Notes under the pieces: model-generated
The model's database searches: none
What the model was told of the DNA's origin: nothing
What the model saw: only the letters and a program-made list of their open reading frames with translations
Made by a program: the position numbers and the translations under genes
DNA from: Lytechinus pictus
Lineage: Eukaryota > Echinodermata > Echinoidea > Temnopleuroida > Toxopneustidae
Length of the DNA: 64,000 nucleotides
NCBI RefSeq assembly: GCF_037042905.1
Contig: NC_087261.1
Span: 11,663,717 to 11,727,716, forward strand
Direction of reading: 5' to 3'
Shown: positions 10,256 to 22,192 of the stretch, in pieces
Position numbering within the stretch: the stretch's first letter is position 1
Layout: each line of letters begins with the position of its first letter

Positions 10256-11446
10256 ATTCTTACATTACAATATTTAAAAACACTCGCGACTTTTAGCTCA
10301 ATTTTCACTGATGGATTCCTTGTGAACCTTGTTGTATGTTATCTGACTATCAATCAGACTTGGTGCGATCACCATGATCACTAAGTAATATTTTTTTCAT
10401 TCCAACTTTTGGATGACCATGTATTTACGCCTAAATCAGAATCAGAAAGCTATACTTAAGCGAATTAAAAGATAAACGGAAAATCCAGGACCCAATGTTA
10501 GTGTTTTCTTATTGAAATAATCTTTGACATTAATTTTTTGAAAAATAGCTTTTGTTTTTACAATTATACATTCTAGAAAAATATAGGGTAAAACTTGTTT
10601 AAAAAGCTTAAACATTTGTTTAAAATGTGTAAACAGTTGTTTAAAAGGGTTAAACAGTAGTTGTTTGAGTGACGAGCTTAAACAACGTGCTTAAATTATT
10701 TTAAACAGCGTTTTTACAGTGTAATATTATTTCGAATAAAGCGATGACGTCACCGACGTGGAGTATTTTCCTCAAGTAGAGCACATCTCCGACCCCTGAC
10801 GATTAAAAATATCTACGATCGATATACGACGCCTTTCAAGACCACAATACAGCCCTAACTCCCGCCCCAACAAGCACACAGCATCCGCGAACCACCCCTC
10901 GTTCTGGAATAGGACTAATCGATCGTTTCGATTGTAAAACTTCTCAATATCGATCAATTATTCATGCTATCGGCATACCGAGGTGTTTTTACTGATGCGT
11001 TCGCTATACTCCAGAATAAGATATGTTTGTTTCTGATGTTGGTTTTGAAAAACAACTACACATCTATTTTCCCAGACTCTCACCGCTTTTAAACACGAAT
11101 CACTGTTCTTCTATTCCCCTTAATCGTTTGGAAGAAAGCTGCTCTGTCAAATCTGACATCTAATTTCGGACAAATTGGAATTATCAGATTGGAAACGGAG
11201 GAGCTCTGTCATACGTCATTAAACAAATGTGTGCTGTCTTGTTTTTCGGACCGAAAAAAAATATCAGAAAATCGCCGGTCTGTCTATATATAGTTTACGG
11301 ATTCGCAAAATGATATAATGACGCAAAATATTAACGATGGAAGATGATAACAGCAAATGATTATGATTTTCATTACATTCGTTTGATGGTAACCCCGGTG
11401 AGAAATCTGCCCTCAATTTATAGTCAGAAATTCCATCTTTGTCGAC
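10256..11446. promoter_or_regulatory. Upstream region of the transporter gene
   Basis: Contains a TTTAAACA-rich repeat (10575-10735) ending in a TACAGTGTAA terminus. A perfect CRE-type TGACGTCA lies at 10745-10752, and GC-richer sequence follows at 10750-11000. This is the likely promoter-proximal region for the gene whose first coding exon is at 11447, but no transcription start can be fixed. Confidence 0.35.
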
Positions 11447-11473
11447 ATGGGAAAGCACGATGACCGTTGCGAG
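11447..11473 (+). CDS. Transporter exon 1 (start codon)
   Basis: Encodes MGKHDDRCE and ends at the strong donor GAG|GTAAGT. Phase 0 matches the next exon. It was chosen because exon 2 is open from its acceptor and has no earlier in-frame ATG at its 5' edge. Confidence 0.65.
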
Positions 11474-12284
11474 GTAAGTACACTTACTTTACTATCCTAT
11501 ATGAAAGGTTATTTTCATTGCTAATTATTTTGCATTCCCACGTTTTTGATCGTATGAGGAGTCGTTATTATGCTGAAATTATTGAAAGCCAATTATACTT
11601 ATATACTTAAAATGCATTTTTTTATAACCAAAATAAGCTTCTAGTATATGCAATGTAGGGGCCGCGGAACGGTTTTGAAAGTGTGTGTGTGTGTGTGTGG
11701 GGGGGGGGGGGACTGACCATGCAAAAAATCACAATCAGATTGTCATTTTTTTTTTTTTTTTTTTTTGGGGGGGGGGGGGGCTGAAGCCCACCCAGTCCCA
11801 CCTCCCCCGGTTCCGCGGCCCCTGCAATGAGCTGAAAACAACTCCATGGAATGAGGGGAGAAATGTTCTATGGGTAGCTCAAAATTATTTATCAAACTTG
11901 GCAAAGTCTCTGGAAAACGTAAAAAAGTCCTGGGATAGGCAACATCTTTGCATACTTCTAAGTTGAAATGAAAATTTCACCCGTTATGTCCATGTGTCAT
12001 GTTAGGAAATATTTATCCGGAGCTCTATATTCTGATCTCTATATACAATGCATTGTTTTAATAAAAAAATAATGTGAGTATACATAGGTCTCTATATTAT
12101 GCCTGATGTCTTTTTAATGTTCCTACGCATCTTTTATCTGCATGAACAAATTATATTGATTATTTAATGTATTTTAATTCATCCACAATGTCTGATTTTT
12201 ATATTTTCCTGTATCTTTCAATTGCCCCTTCTTCTTTTCCTTCTTGTTCTTGTACTCTCCACTTTCCTCGTCGCGTTCTCTTCC

Positions 12285-12318
<34 letters not shown>

Positions 12319-15300
12319 CTTCCTTTCTTCCTGTCTTCCTTTCTTCCTTCCTTCCTTCCTTTCCTTCCTTCCTTCCTTCCTTCCTTCCTTCCTTCCTTCC
12401 TTCCTTCCTTCCTTCCTTCCTTCCTTCCTTCCTTCCTTCCTTCCTTCCTTCCTTCCTTCCTTCCTTCCTTCCTTCCTTCCTTCCTTCCTTCCTTCCTTCC
12501 TTCCTTCCTTCCTTCCTTTCTTTCTTTCTTTCTTTCTTTCTTCCTTCCTTCCTTTACTCCTCTCGCTCATCCTCATTAGGCGGACGATACGAGATCCCCC
12601 CTCCTCTCCAGGGACTCTTCGCCAACCGATTCGACGTACCTCATGTCCATCCGCATCGCTGAATCATTCTCGCCGCCGACCTCGCCTACACCGACATCAT
12701 CGACCACCGCCAAAGACCATTTCGCCCCGCCCTCATCGCCGCGGAAACCGTCATTGCTAACACGTCTAAAGCAGATCGAGAATGTTCGAGGGTGGATGGT
12801 GTGCTTTGCTGCCTACGTCATCAATGTTCCATTTTTTGGCATCATCATGAGTTTTGGAGAGCTCTTACCGTCATTCCTGGAACTATATAATACAGACCAA
12901 ACGGCTGCGATAAGTATGTAATCTGTTTTAAAAAAATCAATGTTACTAGACAATTTTCTTAGTAATATACAAACGTAAAGGAATATACATTAAAGCTTCG
13001 GTCAATTTCAGTGATCAGAAAACTTATTTATCTTCAATTTTTACATTGTATTAAGAGGATACTTGCAGCTCATTAAACACGTCACAACATCTGAAATCGC
13101 AGTTACTATAATGATATACACTTTGATCATTCAGCAACATATATAGTTATATTATTGTTTCGGAAAAGTGTTGTTAAAGATAATAAAAGAGAGAAAGGAA
13201 GGAAAAAGAACCCGTTGCTTTGCCTATTTGATCCTCAGAAACTTGAAATATCTGTATATTTATATTTAGGGCATCCCCATCGTATCATAAGCGCATAATG
13301 AACTGACAGTAATGAGAAAGCTCAATCAAACCTAATTGGCGAGGGGCATATCAACACCTGTTACTAACACCAGGGATAATAGAGTCTTGATAAGATGCCG
13401 TTTCTTTCTCTTTCTCTCGCCACCCATATTCCCCTCTTACCACCTTCTCCTAGTATTATGTCTCTAACCTGTTGTTGTTATTGTTTAAAAACATTATAAA
13501 ACCTATTATCATTATAAGTATAATTTCTCTTATCATTGTTATCATCATTATCAATTCATTATTATTATTATCATTATTATTATTATCATTATTATTATTA
13601 TCATTATTATTATTATTATTATTAGTAGTAGTAGTATTATACTTATTACTACTACTACTACCACTACTACTACTCTTATTATTATTGCTATTATTATTAC
13701 TATTACTATTAAAATTATCATTATCATCACCATCATCACCACCATCATCATCGTTATTGTCATCATCATCACCATCATCATCATCATCGTCGTCGTCATC
13801 ATCATCATCGTCATCATCATCATCATCATTATCATCGTCATCACTATCATCATCATCATCATCATTATCATTATCATCATCGTCATAATCATCATCATCG
13901 TCATCATCACTATCAGCACCACCACCATCATCATCATCATCACCATATCTTTATTATCTTGTCCTATAACCTTACTGGCATCACTATATCATTGTATGTA
14001 TTTTGGTTGTTACTAATTGCACCATCATTATTTTCAATATCATAATCATTGATATCGCTATATTCTTCTTCTTATATATTCCCCCCCCCCCCTCATTCAT
14101 CGCAGGTTGGGTTGGCTCGCTCGCCTTCGGCCTGGCTTACGTATGCAGTCCAATATCTTCTCGTCTCTACTGGCACTTTGGGTGCCGCCCCTGTGCCATT
14201 ACCGGGGTAGCTCTGGGGTCCTTCGCCCTCTTCGTCTCGTCGTTCGTCCATGACATGTGGTGGATGATGATAACGTATAGTATAATGTTCGGCTTCGCGA
14301 CCAACCTGACTTACAACACCCCTCTGGTCCTGACAGGGGAATGGTTTCCCGACCGACATCACGTCTTAGCGACATGTTTTGTCACCGCAGGCATCCCTTT
14401 TGGTAAGATGTATAGTCGGTCAGAGTCACACCAACGATACCGACTCACGACCGATCAAAGCTATTACATCATTGTGAGTAGCATATCATCGGTCGGTTTG
14501 AAATTGGTTTCGTAGGTGTGACCGCACAGGTATATAGCGTGAAGTGGGTCTTCTTGTCATATTGGCTGCTGCTAACTAATGTATAAAGTTTTGCCCTTTT
14601 CTCATAAATGAAGATAGACTTGTGTCAATGTGAATAAATTTTGTGATTTATATTGGTCAACACAGATTTAAAGAATAAAAAAGTGATCTGAATTTGGTTT
14701 CGCAATGTACATGTATATTTCACGGTCGAATTCAAAAGTGAGACATCCATTTTTACTGATTTTTCATTTATTTATTTTATTTATTTTGTTGGGGGGAGGG
14801 GTGCTGTAGGCCCGTATTACTTTCATATGGAAGCGTAACCGCAAAAAACTGATATAAATTGATGGATTGATTATTGAATGAAAATTGATTTGGCCTACTC
14901 AATTCCTCGATCGATTATGTATTAGTCTATATACAGCAAAATAAGAATATGAAAACGATGGAATTCATAGATTCGCCATTCAACATGCTTTTCACCTTTC
15001 TCAGGTTCATTGACGATGAATCCCGTGGTCGAATCGCTGGTCGATTCCATTGGTCTCCGGAACGCCTTCCGCGTCATGGCAGTGTTGCCCATCGTCATCG
15101 GCCTACCCTGCTGCGCGATATTCAAGCAACCCGACCTCAACGCATGCGCCAACAAAGACGACGACGATGTCAATGATTTGATAATGGAAGACTGTGATGA
15201 CGAGACCGTTCTCGTACATCGGAACGATGACGATGTCGTGCGTGAAATCGACGACGCGGGATCAGAAAGTAGTTGGTTGGCGGATATGATAAGGAGAGAG

Positions 15301-18300
15301 AAAAATCCTTCCAGGAAAGTGTGTACTTGCCTCGATGGTGACCTGTGGTTGGACCCTATATTTTATATCTACATGTTCGGTCTACTCGCCAAGGGAGTGG
15401 GATATGTATTTCCTTTTATTCATTTGGTAAGTCCTGATATTCTCCATAATCTCTTGTTCTTCATATCCCACACTGTAAAAACTGTGGTGTTAAAACTGAC
15501 ACCAGTTGGTGTTAATAGAGGACCACATCCTGAGGTGTTAAAATTACACCCTAGAGATTGAACATAACACCTAAGATAAGAGTGTAAATGTAACAACCAA
15601 AGGTGTTGTAATAACACCTATAGGTTTTAAACTAACACTGTCAATTTAATACCGGTGTAAAATAATTGGTGTGGTCCTCTATGTACACCGGTTAACACCA
15701 CTGTTTTTGCTGTGCAGTGCCCTGCATCTCTGTGCACCTATATTCTCTCGTCTTGTACCTGTCTCTCCTTCATAAGCTTTTTTATTCTTTTCTTAACCCC
15801 CCCCCCTTTCCCTCTCCTTACTTTAATGAATGAATACACAAACTAGGGTTAGAAACAATTTTGCATTCATTTGGAAACTTACATATACAAGGATTTATAT
15901 CTAATTTTCACAAGAAAGATATGATGATTTGTATATTGTATATATTCTGAACTGTGTATCTTGTATTAATATGTCTTATTTATTGAAGGAAACCTTCACT
16001 AACAAGCATTGCTTTTCAGAAGGTTTCCATTTCACTTCATTACGTTATATTATAGTTCGCTTTACTTTGTTATCTTGTTGAAATTTTGAAATGCAGTAAA
16101 TTCGTTATCAATCAATAAATCAATCAGTCAATATCATTAGCATAATAATAAAACTTTACTTGATTTTTTGGTCTGTCTACCCTACCCTCTTTTCCTCCCT
16201 CTCTTGTTCTCTCTAACTTTACCTATCACTTTGGTTGATCGCAATTATTAGCATTATTCAAGTATATATATCATGTTGGTTTAGAAAAGGTAACCTGGGC
16301 TTATATCTATCAAATGTGATTTATAAAAAAAATAAAATGAGGATGTTTAAGGCAAGTTGTGATTATAAAACAAAATTATGAATGCTAAAGTATTGTCAAA
16401 TTCTTCTTACCCTGTTGTTAAAAATGATAGAATTAATGAGAAGTAAACGTAATGCCGAAAGTTTTGAACTTGACGAAAATAAGTTATAATGAAAATATAA
16501 TATAACTACAAACCGCAAAACTACCAATCCAACCAATGATACAAACATGGTAACCCCCCCCCCCCCTCACCAAACACACACACAGATTCTTCCACAAGGA
16601 GAGTATGGAGGCAAAAAAAAAAGATGTGATAATATAAACTGAAAAACTGAAAATAATGAACAAACATTACAAGGGATCTTCCTCTTTTCAGGTAAATTAT
16701 ATGACTTGGCTCGGCATCGAATCTGCGAAGGCATCCTTCGTGATGACGGCTAAAGGGGCCTCGGATATGGCAGGGCGTTTTATTGTCGGGATGCTTGGGG
16801 ACCATCTTCCCTTTCCACTCATCCATGTTTACGTTATTGCATGTGGTATCATGGGCGTGGTCACCTATGTAGCCGTGTTTGCACACCACGCCTCACTCAT
16901 GTTCTTTTACGCTATATGTAAGTATTACTTATCGGAAATATATATATATATTTGGGGTTACGATGGTGATTGTCATCATTATTGTCGATGTCGTCTTTGT
17001 AGTCATCATCATCACCATCATCATCATCATCACTATCATCATCATCATCATTATCATCATCATCATCATCATTATCGTCACCACCATCATTATCGTCACC
17101 ACCATCATCATCATTCTCGTCGTCATCATCGTCGTCGTCATCATCAACGTCATCAAGAAGAAGAACGAGAAGAGAAGGATGAAGAAGATGGTGGTGATGT
17201 TGATGAGGGTTAGATTGTACTACAATTACATAAGCCACCAACTATGACTTATGACGACGAGAAATATTTTGAGGTCACTGTGTCGGGCTCATTGATTCAC
17301 CCTATTTTGAGAAACTCATATCCCCCAGAAAATAGGAATCGCTTGGACTGATAATTTTCATGCATTTTATTTGATTTTATCTTATTCCGATTGCATAAGT
17401 TTTTATGTCATTAAAAATTGTCTTGACCATGAACAAGCACTTTTATTCCTTTATATAACAATAATAATATTATGCAACATTAAGCGCTCACTCAATACAA
17501 ATGTTTCTGAGCGCTGCATACATTCAGTTCAGTATGCCTCAATAATTATCAAAGTATGCGCTCAATGTTTTTTTTTTTCAAACTGTCACATAATATTTAA
17601 TTTTTTTAATGTACCAGGTATTGGTTTCTGCAATGGAACTTTCAACGCCCTGTTATTCCCGATAAACACCAGCCTGTTTCGAAAGGATCTCCGCCAGCAG
17701 ACCTGGGCGTATTGTCAAGTACCGCCCGGTGTTGCCATTATAGTCGGACCTATGATTGCAGGTATATAATTGATTGGTTTTACATCTAACATGTCTCAAA
17801 ATGTGAATGGTTTCATACAATTCTGTTTAAACTTAGAAGAGCAATATGGTAGAATTTTCATGAGTTAACCAAACATAACTCGGAATTTAGTCATCACTTC
17901 TAAGACTCTGCAATTGCATTTGACCATTTTACTACTATTATGCCTAATATAACAATATTAGACATAACATAATATACAAGCTAATAAACTTTTTTGTTAA
18001 AATTGAAATATTGTTTTCTACCAAGATTGAACGGACTCCGTCATCTTTATGAAACTATCCCTTTCAACTGTTGTTAGAATTTGTCCATTTAATAAAAAAT
18101 CAAAACAATGAATGGGGTCTTGGGTTTCTGTAGTAATCTATTTGAATTTATCAGATTCCATTATTCATGAATTGGTTTCACCTCAATGAATAGACCCATT
18201 CAGCTTGGGACATGAATGTAGTATGTTCAAACGTAAACGAAACTACCAAGATTTGGTCGATTGGATCCAACTAAAATTCGATTTAAAGGAATGGTCCGGG

Positions 18301-19300
18301 TTGAAAATAGAGTAAAATTCACAAAGCAAAATGCTGAAAATTTCATCAAAATCGGACAACAAATAACAAAGTTATTGAATTTTAAAGTTTATAAATATTT
18401 TGTGAAAACAGTTATTTGCACATCGTCATGAATATTCATTAGGTGGGCTGATGATGTCATATCCCCACTTTCCTTTTTCGTATGTTATTACATGAAATCA
18501 TAATTGATTCATTTTTTCATGCATGTGTAAATGATGTGTCTCCATTATGATGAAAACAGTTGCGGCAATACCTAATGCACTTAATCAGTTGTCAATCCAA
18601 TTGTTTTAGTTCTTGGTAGAAAAAATTAGAATAAACCTAATTTCATATAATGAAATACAAAAGAACAAGTGGGGATATGACATCATCAGCCCACCTAATG
18701 AATATTCATGAAGATATGCCTAGAACTGTTTCAGAGGAATAATGCAAATCTTTAAAATTCAATAACTTCGTTATTTTGTTATCCGATTTTGATCAAATTT
18801 TCAGCATTTTGGTCTGTGAATTTTACTCTATTTATTGGAATATAAATATCTTCAGCCTGGAGTATCCCTTTAACGTTTTAGAATACCATCTTCAAATATC
18901 TCGACCGATTGTACTTTTTTCAGATATTGACGTGCGTTTCATTTTTGGTATATCTTTCGTTTTACTCGAGAAATGGAAAATGACCCAATATTTCCCTTTC
19001 CCATTTTCGACAGGCGCCATCTACGATGCAACGCAGTCATACTACTCTGACTTCTACGTCAATACTTTCGTTTTCGTCCTCGCCATGCTCGTCTTTACGC
19101 TCATCCCTATCATTCATCTAAAGAGAAAGATAGAGAAAAAGAGGCTCGAGGCAGGGGCCCCGAGCGCTTTAGGAGGGGCGTCGAACATCATTGAGATGAC
19201 AAAAATATTCATGAGGGGAGATGTAGGTGAAGCGAACGAGAGAACGAGCAACAATAATTACGGAGCAACGACTGGACCAAGAGCTGTAGATAGTCGCTAA
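11447..19300 (+). CDS. Monocarboxylate transporter-like protein (SLC16/MFS), 7 exons
   Basis: Exons 11447-11473, 12580-12913, 14106-14402, 15005-15426, 16692-16917, 17618-17761 and 19014-19300 join in agreement of phase (0,1,1,0,1,1) to 1737 bp, 578 aa plus TAA. The product is a 12-helix plasma-membrane carrier. The cytosolic N-terminus (1-79) is rich in Ser/Thr-Pro, and TM1 begins at Gly80-Trp81. The EWFPDRHHVLATCFVTAG segment (199-216) matches the second MCT signature in degenerate form. The central loop (about 259-330) is acidic with runs of Asp. The TM8 Asp385-Arg389 pair keeps the spacing of the functional Asp/Arg pair of MCT1. Several signature residues before TM1 are missing, so the substrate cannot be named; an MCT12/14-like orphan is as likely as a lactate carrier. 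Exon 1 is the least certain part. Confidence 0.88.
11656..11824. mobile_element. GC-ended MITE, 5-bp duplication, copy 1
   Basis: Ends are TAGGGGCCGCGGAACGG and CCGCGGCCCCTG. Both flanks read CAATG (11651-11655 and 11825-11829). It lies in intron 1 of the transporter gene. The interior has a (GT)n run, a poly-G run, a 20-T run and a second poly-G run. Confidence 0.8.
12290..12559. repeat. (TTCC)n / (TTTC)n microsatellite, ~265 bp
   Basis: A nearly pure CTTT then CTTC array. It ends only about 20 bp before the acceptor of transporter exon 2, so it acts as a very long pyrimidine tract. Open frames across it (FLPS repeats, or EGRK on the other strand) are artefacts. Confidence 0.95.
12580..12913 (+). 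CDS. Transporter exon 2 (N-tail and TM1)
   Basis: The acceptor is CCTCATTAG|GCG and the donor is ATAA|GTATGT. It encodes residues 10-120 plus one base: a Ser/Pro-rich tail followed by the first hydrophobic helix (GWMVCFAAYVINVPFFG) and an extracellular loop. Confidence 0.88.
13471..13947. repeat. Trinucleotide (ATT/ACT/ATC)n array in intron 2
   Basis: Nearly 480 bp of ATT, AGT/ACT and ATC triplets with interruptions. Long open frames on both strands only reflect the triplets. Confidence 0.9.
14106..14402 (+). CDS. Transporter exon 3 (TM2-TM5)
   Basis: The acceptor is CATCGCAG|GT, preceded by a poly-C tract, and the donor is TTTG|GTAAGA. It encodes SWVGSLAFGLAYVCSPIS, a glycine-rich helix, and the EWFPDRHHVLATCFVTAG signature. 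Confidence 0.9.
15005..15426 (+). CDS. Transporter exon 4 (TM6, acidic loop, TM7)
   Basis: The acceptor is CTTTCTCAG|GT and the donor is CATTTG|GTAAGT. After SLTMNPVVESLVD comes a helix, then a ~70-residue loop with Asp runs (KDDDDV, NDDDVV), then a helix ending GYVFPFIHL. Confidence 0.9.
15471..15719. mobile_element. MITE with CACTGTAAAAAC-type ends, copy 1
   Basis: The left end CACTGTAAAAACTGTGGTGT and right end TTTTTGCTGTGCAGTG form an imperfect inverted repeat. The interior repeats the phrase GGTGTTA-AA-ACACC. It lies 45 bp after the exon 4 donor. A diverged copy is at 19795-20008. Confidence 0.7.
15985..16135 (+). mobile_element. LINE 3' UTR remnant (likely)
   Basis: The phrase ACAAGCATTGCTT and the flanking layout resemble the 3' UTR of the LINE fragment near 58560. 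No coding part remains. Confidence 0.35.
16692..16917 (+). CDS. Transporter exon 5 (TM8-TM9)
   Basis: The acceptor is CCTCTTTTCAG|GTA and the donor is ATAT|GTAAGT. It contains ASDMAGRFIVG with the Asp385/Arg389 pair, then the next helix. Confidence 0.92.
16940..17165. repeat. (ATC)n microsatellite after the exon 5 donor
   Basis: Imperfect ATC triplets starting about 25 bp inside intron 5. Open frames on both strands are triplet artefacts (His- or Asp-rich). Confidence 0.9.
17618..17761 (+). CDS. Transporter exon 6 (TM10-TM11)
   Basis: The acceptor is GTACCAG|GT and the donor is GCAG|GTATAT, with phase 1 at both ends. It encodes CIGFCNGTFNALLFP and QVPPGVAIIVGPMIAG, typical of the late MCT helices. 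Confidence 0.9.
18284..18873. mobile_element. Long-TIR MITE, family B
   Basis: About 590 bp with TAAAGGAATGGTCCGGG at the left and CCTGGAGTATCCCTTTA at the right. Inner arms are inverted copies: GGTGGGCTGATGATGTCATA is complementary to TATGACATCATCAGCCCACC. It shares the AAAATTTCATCAAAATCGGA core with family A. It lies in the last intron of the transporter gene, 140 bp before exon 7. Confidence 0.75.
19014..19300 (+). CDS. Transporter exon 7 (TM12, C-tail, stop)
   Basis: The acceptor is TTTTCGACAG|GC. It encodes the last loop, a helix (VFVLAMLVFTLIPIIHL), a basic KRKIEKKR stretch and a ~60-residue cytosolic tail ending in TAA. Confidence 0.92.
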
Positions 19301-19794
19301 TATTATTTGATATTTCAAAGGACAGTGGACAATATGATATGCAATATAGTTGATTATTTAATATCACACTCTAATAACTGTTTTAACAAACCCATAAGTT
19401 GTTTCAAATATGAACTAACCAACTGTTTATTATAGCAATGCACGAACTTTCGTTTTTACCATCAGATGGTAGGCTCATATTCAACACTACTTTTTGTTTA
19501 GTTAAAACATCTAAATGTATAGTTTGAATACGTATTTATTAAAAAAGTAGACTGTGAAATGTCATTTTAAATAGACATATAGGTATCGTCGAATTTCCAG
19601 TAATGAAAAATTCAGTTAGATGAAACGAAGAAATGAATGATCGGATTATATAAACCCCAATATCTATCATACTGAAGATTTGTCACCTATTATATATACC
19701 TTCTCTGTCTGGATCAAGAGACACATAGGTCTGTTATGTTTTTTGGATAATCTATCAACGTTAGTATTGGCGGTAAAGTCATTTCGTTTGCAGT

Positions 19795-20008
19795 GCATTG
19801 CAAAGCTGACACCCGTTGGTGTCTCTACAGGACCTCATACTGAGGTGTTAAACTCACCCTCAGAGATTGGACATAACACCAAAGAGGTAAAAGCACCAAC
19901 CAAATGTGTTGTTATAGCATCAGAAATGTCCCAAATGTCACACTGGAGTCAAATTACTGGTGTGGTTCCCTAAATGCATCAATAAACACCATGGATTTTA
20001 ATGTGTAA
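19795..20008. mobile_element. CACTGTAAAAAC-type MITE, diverged copy 2
   Basis: Shares GACACC-GTTGGTGT, GAGGTGTTAAA, AGAGATTG-ACATAACACC and TTA-TGGTGTGGT with the copy at 15471-15719, in the same order. The ends are degraded. Confidence 0.6.
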
Positions 20009-20076
20009 GGACTGATAAGACTCCTAATGTTATCAACTGTAATTGTCAAAGTTCCATATGCCGAAAAGGGTCAACA

Positions 20077-20259
20077 CAGGGGCCGCGGAATGGTTTTCAA
20101 AGTGGGGGGGGGGGGGGGAGGGGGGGGGGCTGAGCCAAAAGTGGGAGGGGGGGCTGACCATGCAAAAAATCACAATCATATGGTCATTTTTACGTTTTTG
20201 TACATGGTATTGGAAAAAAGTAGGGGGGGCTGAGGGGCTTCCGGCTTCCGCGGCCCCTG
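20077..20259. mobile_element. GC-ended MITE, 5-bp duplication, copy 2
   Basis: Ends are CAGGGGCCGCGGAATGG and CCGCGGCCCCTG, with perfect CAACA duplications (20072-20076 and 20260-20264). The interior has ACCATGCAAAAAATCACAAT and TGGTCATTTTTACGTTTTTG, shared with the copy at 34597-34757. Confidence 0.85.
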
Positions 20260-20300
20260 CAACATTAACACAACGGACATCGCCACTGCGAACACGCCTT

Positions 20301-20604
20301 TTTGCATTTACCACGGGGGAACTCTCTACAACGCGCCAATTTCTTTGAAAATGCAAGTCAAATCACAATGGAGAGCTGAGTGGCTTTTATTTTGTCGAAA
20401 GTTGGTGGACCGGGACAGCATCGGAATCTCTTGATTCTGGACAACGACATATTTGCAATTGTTCGTCCGCTGCAAAATATCATATGATCTGCTGCCCCAG
20501 TTCAACAACCTTCGACAAAGCCTCTCAGCTCTCGAGAGTGATTTTTATTGCATTTTTAAAGGAAATCGATGCGTTGTAGAGAGTTTCACGTAGTAAATGC
20601 GAAA
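20301..20604. mobile_element. MITE with ~100-bp inverted arms
   Basis: AACTCTCTACAACGCG at 20320-20335 is mirrored by GCGTTGTAGAGAGTTT at 20571-20586. Further in, the GAGAGCTGAGTGGCTTT arm pairs with AAAGCCTCTCAGCTCTC. The central phrase ACAACGACATATTTGCA recurs near 56740, suggesting a related copy there. Confidence 0.65.
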
Positions 20605-21953
20605 ACCACCTAGTGTCAAAATTACACCGGATGGCGTTGTGTGAGGATCATACCAATCATTTTACTCCAGATTTAAAGTTATGTATTTAACATTCTGTTT
20701 GATATATCACCACTATTCAGTGTATAATTTAAAGGACACACGTCCTGCTCACAGAACAGATTTTTTTCCCGGTCGTATGGCACATCGAATCCGATGATGA
20801 GCAAACTAAAAATATATAATCATTGACATTGTTATACCACGATTACAGAGGAGACAAAGGACAAATAGTGTTTTTATGCAAATAGTAGTTTTAAGAATTG
20901 TTTTCAGTCTTATAAACACAACGATATTTCATAGATAGGCACTATACAAAAATCTAGAAATAAATCATTGAATTGCAAATTCATATAACATGTATAATGT
21001 TTGTTATTTAATGAAAATAATATGATATGCAATTGTCTCAACTCTCTACACCTCCGATATTTTTCAAACTGCTAAGCCTTGGTAAAATGATGTAGAGATA
21101 GAGAGACGGAGAGAAAAAAAGAGAGGAGGGGGGCAGAAAGAGAGATAGAGAGAGAGAAAGACGGGGAGTGGGAGGGAAAAGGCAGAGACGGTTGCAACGG
21201 TGATGTTTATTTTTAAGTTGGTAATAAAAATTAAAAAAAAGTTAGTGGTGATCATTGTGATTTTCGTGGTAATGATGACGACGAGGATGAGGATGATGTT
21301 GACGTCGGAGGTGATGAAGTGTAGCTAAGTAAAGTAAGTGTATGTTGACGATACATCTTTGAAATTAATGTAGCTTTCATCTGTAATAATGCATACCTTT
21401 GTCCTTCACCTTTTTTTTTAAGCCAAGAGGGTTTCAGTGGACAGAAACTAATTTTGAAATAAAAGCGTCAAAGCATTATCTTTTATTTCTGTGGCTAAGG
21501 AAAGTACGTAATTGAATTTGTAATGCCACAACAGTATACCTAAGAAGTCGTTTGAAACCCTGAACAACTCGACTCTCAAATATCGGGAAAAATATGTTTT
21601 CAATCGATTTGGGACTCTTGGGACACTTCGTGAAAATGTCTGGTTTCGTCATTTCCCTGTCTTCTTGTTCGAATTCATCAAACAAATGTCGTCATCATCT
21701 CCGGAGCATGGTGAACGAGTGGTGGGAAAAAAATCAACATCACACATTGGAAGAAGAAGCTCTCAAATTTTAAAGAACATGCATTGCAAAATATGGCGAA
21801 CCTGTCGCATATTTAGGATCGCATGCTGCAGTGCAAGATACGTATTTCAACCAGTATCGGCAATCGTTGGGCTATCGGACATGGTGTAAAATGCAAAGCA
21901 AACCTCCAGAAAAAAAGGTCTTGTTTACATTCGAGTTGTGTTTGCTTCCATCT

Positions 21954-22192
21954 GGGCCCCGTCTCACAAATAGTTACGATTGATTGATTAAAATGAGTTT
22001 GTTCAAAATATTTTCGATGATGTTTAATCATATACACTCATCATTTTCTGGAAAATTTAGTGTGCTTCTCTTTCTTTGTTTACAGAGAACATTGTGCAAT
22101 TGCCTGTAGAGAAAAGCATTGTTGGATTTCCATATAGTTGAGGTTGATTGGATCAATCGTAGCTCTTTGTAAGACGAGGCCCAGAACAACGC
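21954..22192. mobile_element. GGCCC-ended MITE, copy 1
   Basis: Ends are GGGCCCCGTCTCACAAATAG and CTCTTTGTAAGACGAGGCCC. The inner arms carry GTTACGATTGATTGA and GATTGGATCAATCGTAGC. The same family is at 25930-26107 (truncated), 39231-39426 and 51206-51478. Confidence 0.7.

Noticed and set aside
12167..12760. Long open frames in several frames (FLPS or EGRK repeats)
   Set aside because: They are translations of the (TTCC)n array. Only the part from 12580 on, in the frame set by the acceptor, belongs to a gene.
13472..13946. Leu/Ser-rich and Met-rich frames
   Set aside because: Produced by ATT/ATC triplets in an intron of the transporter gene.
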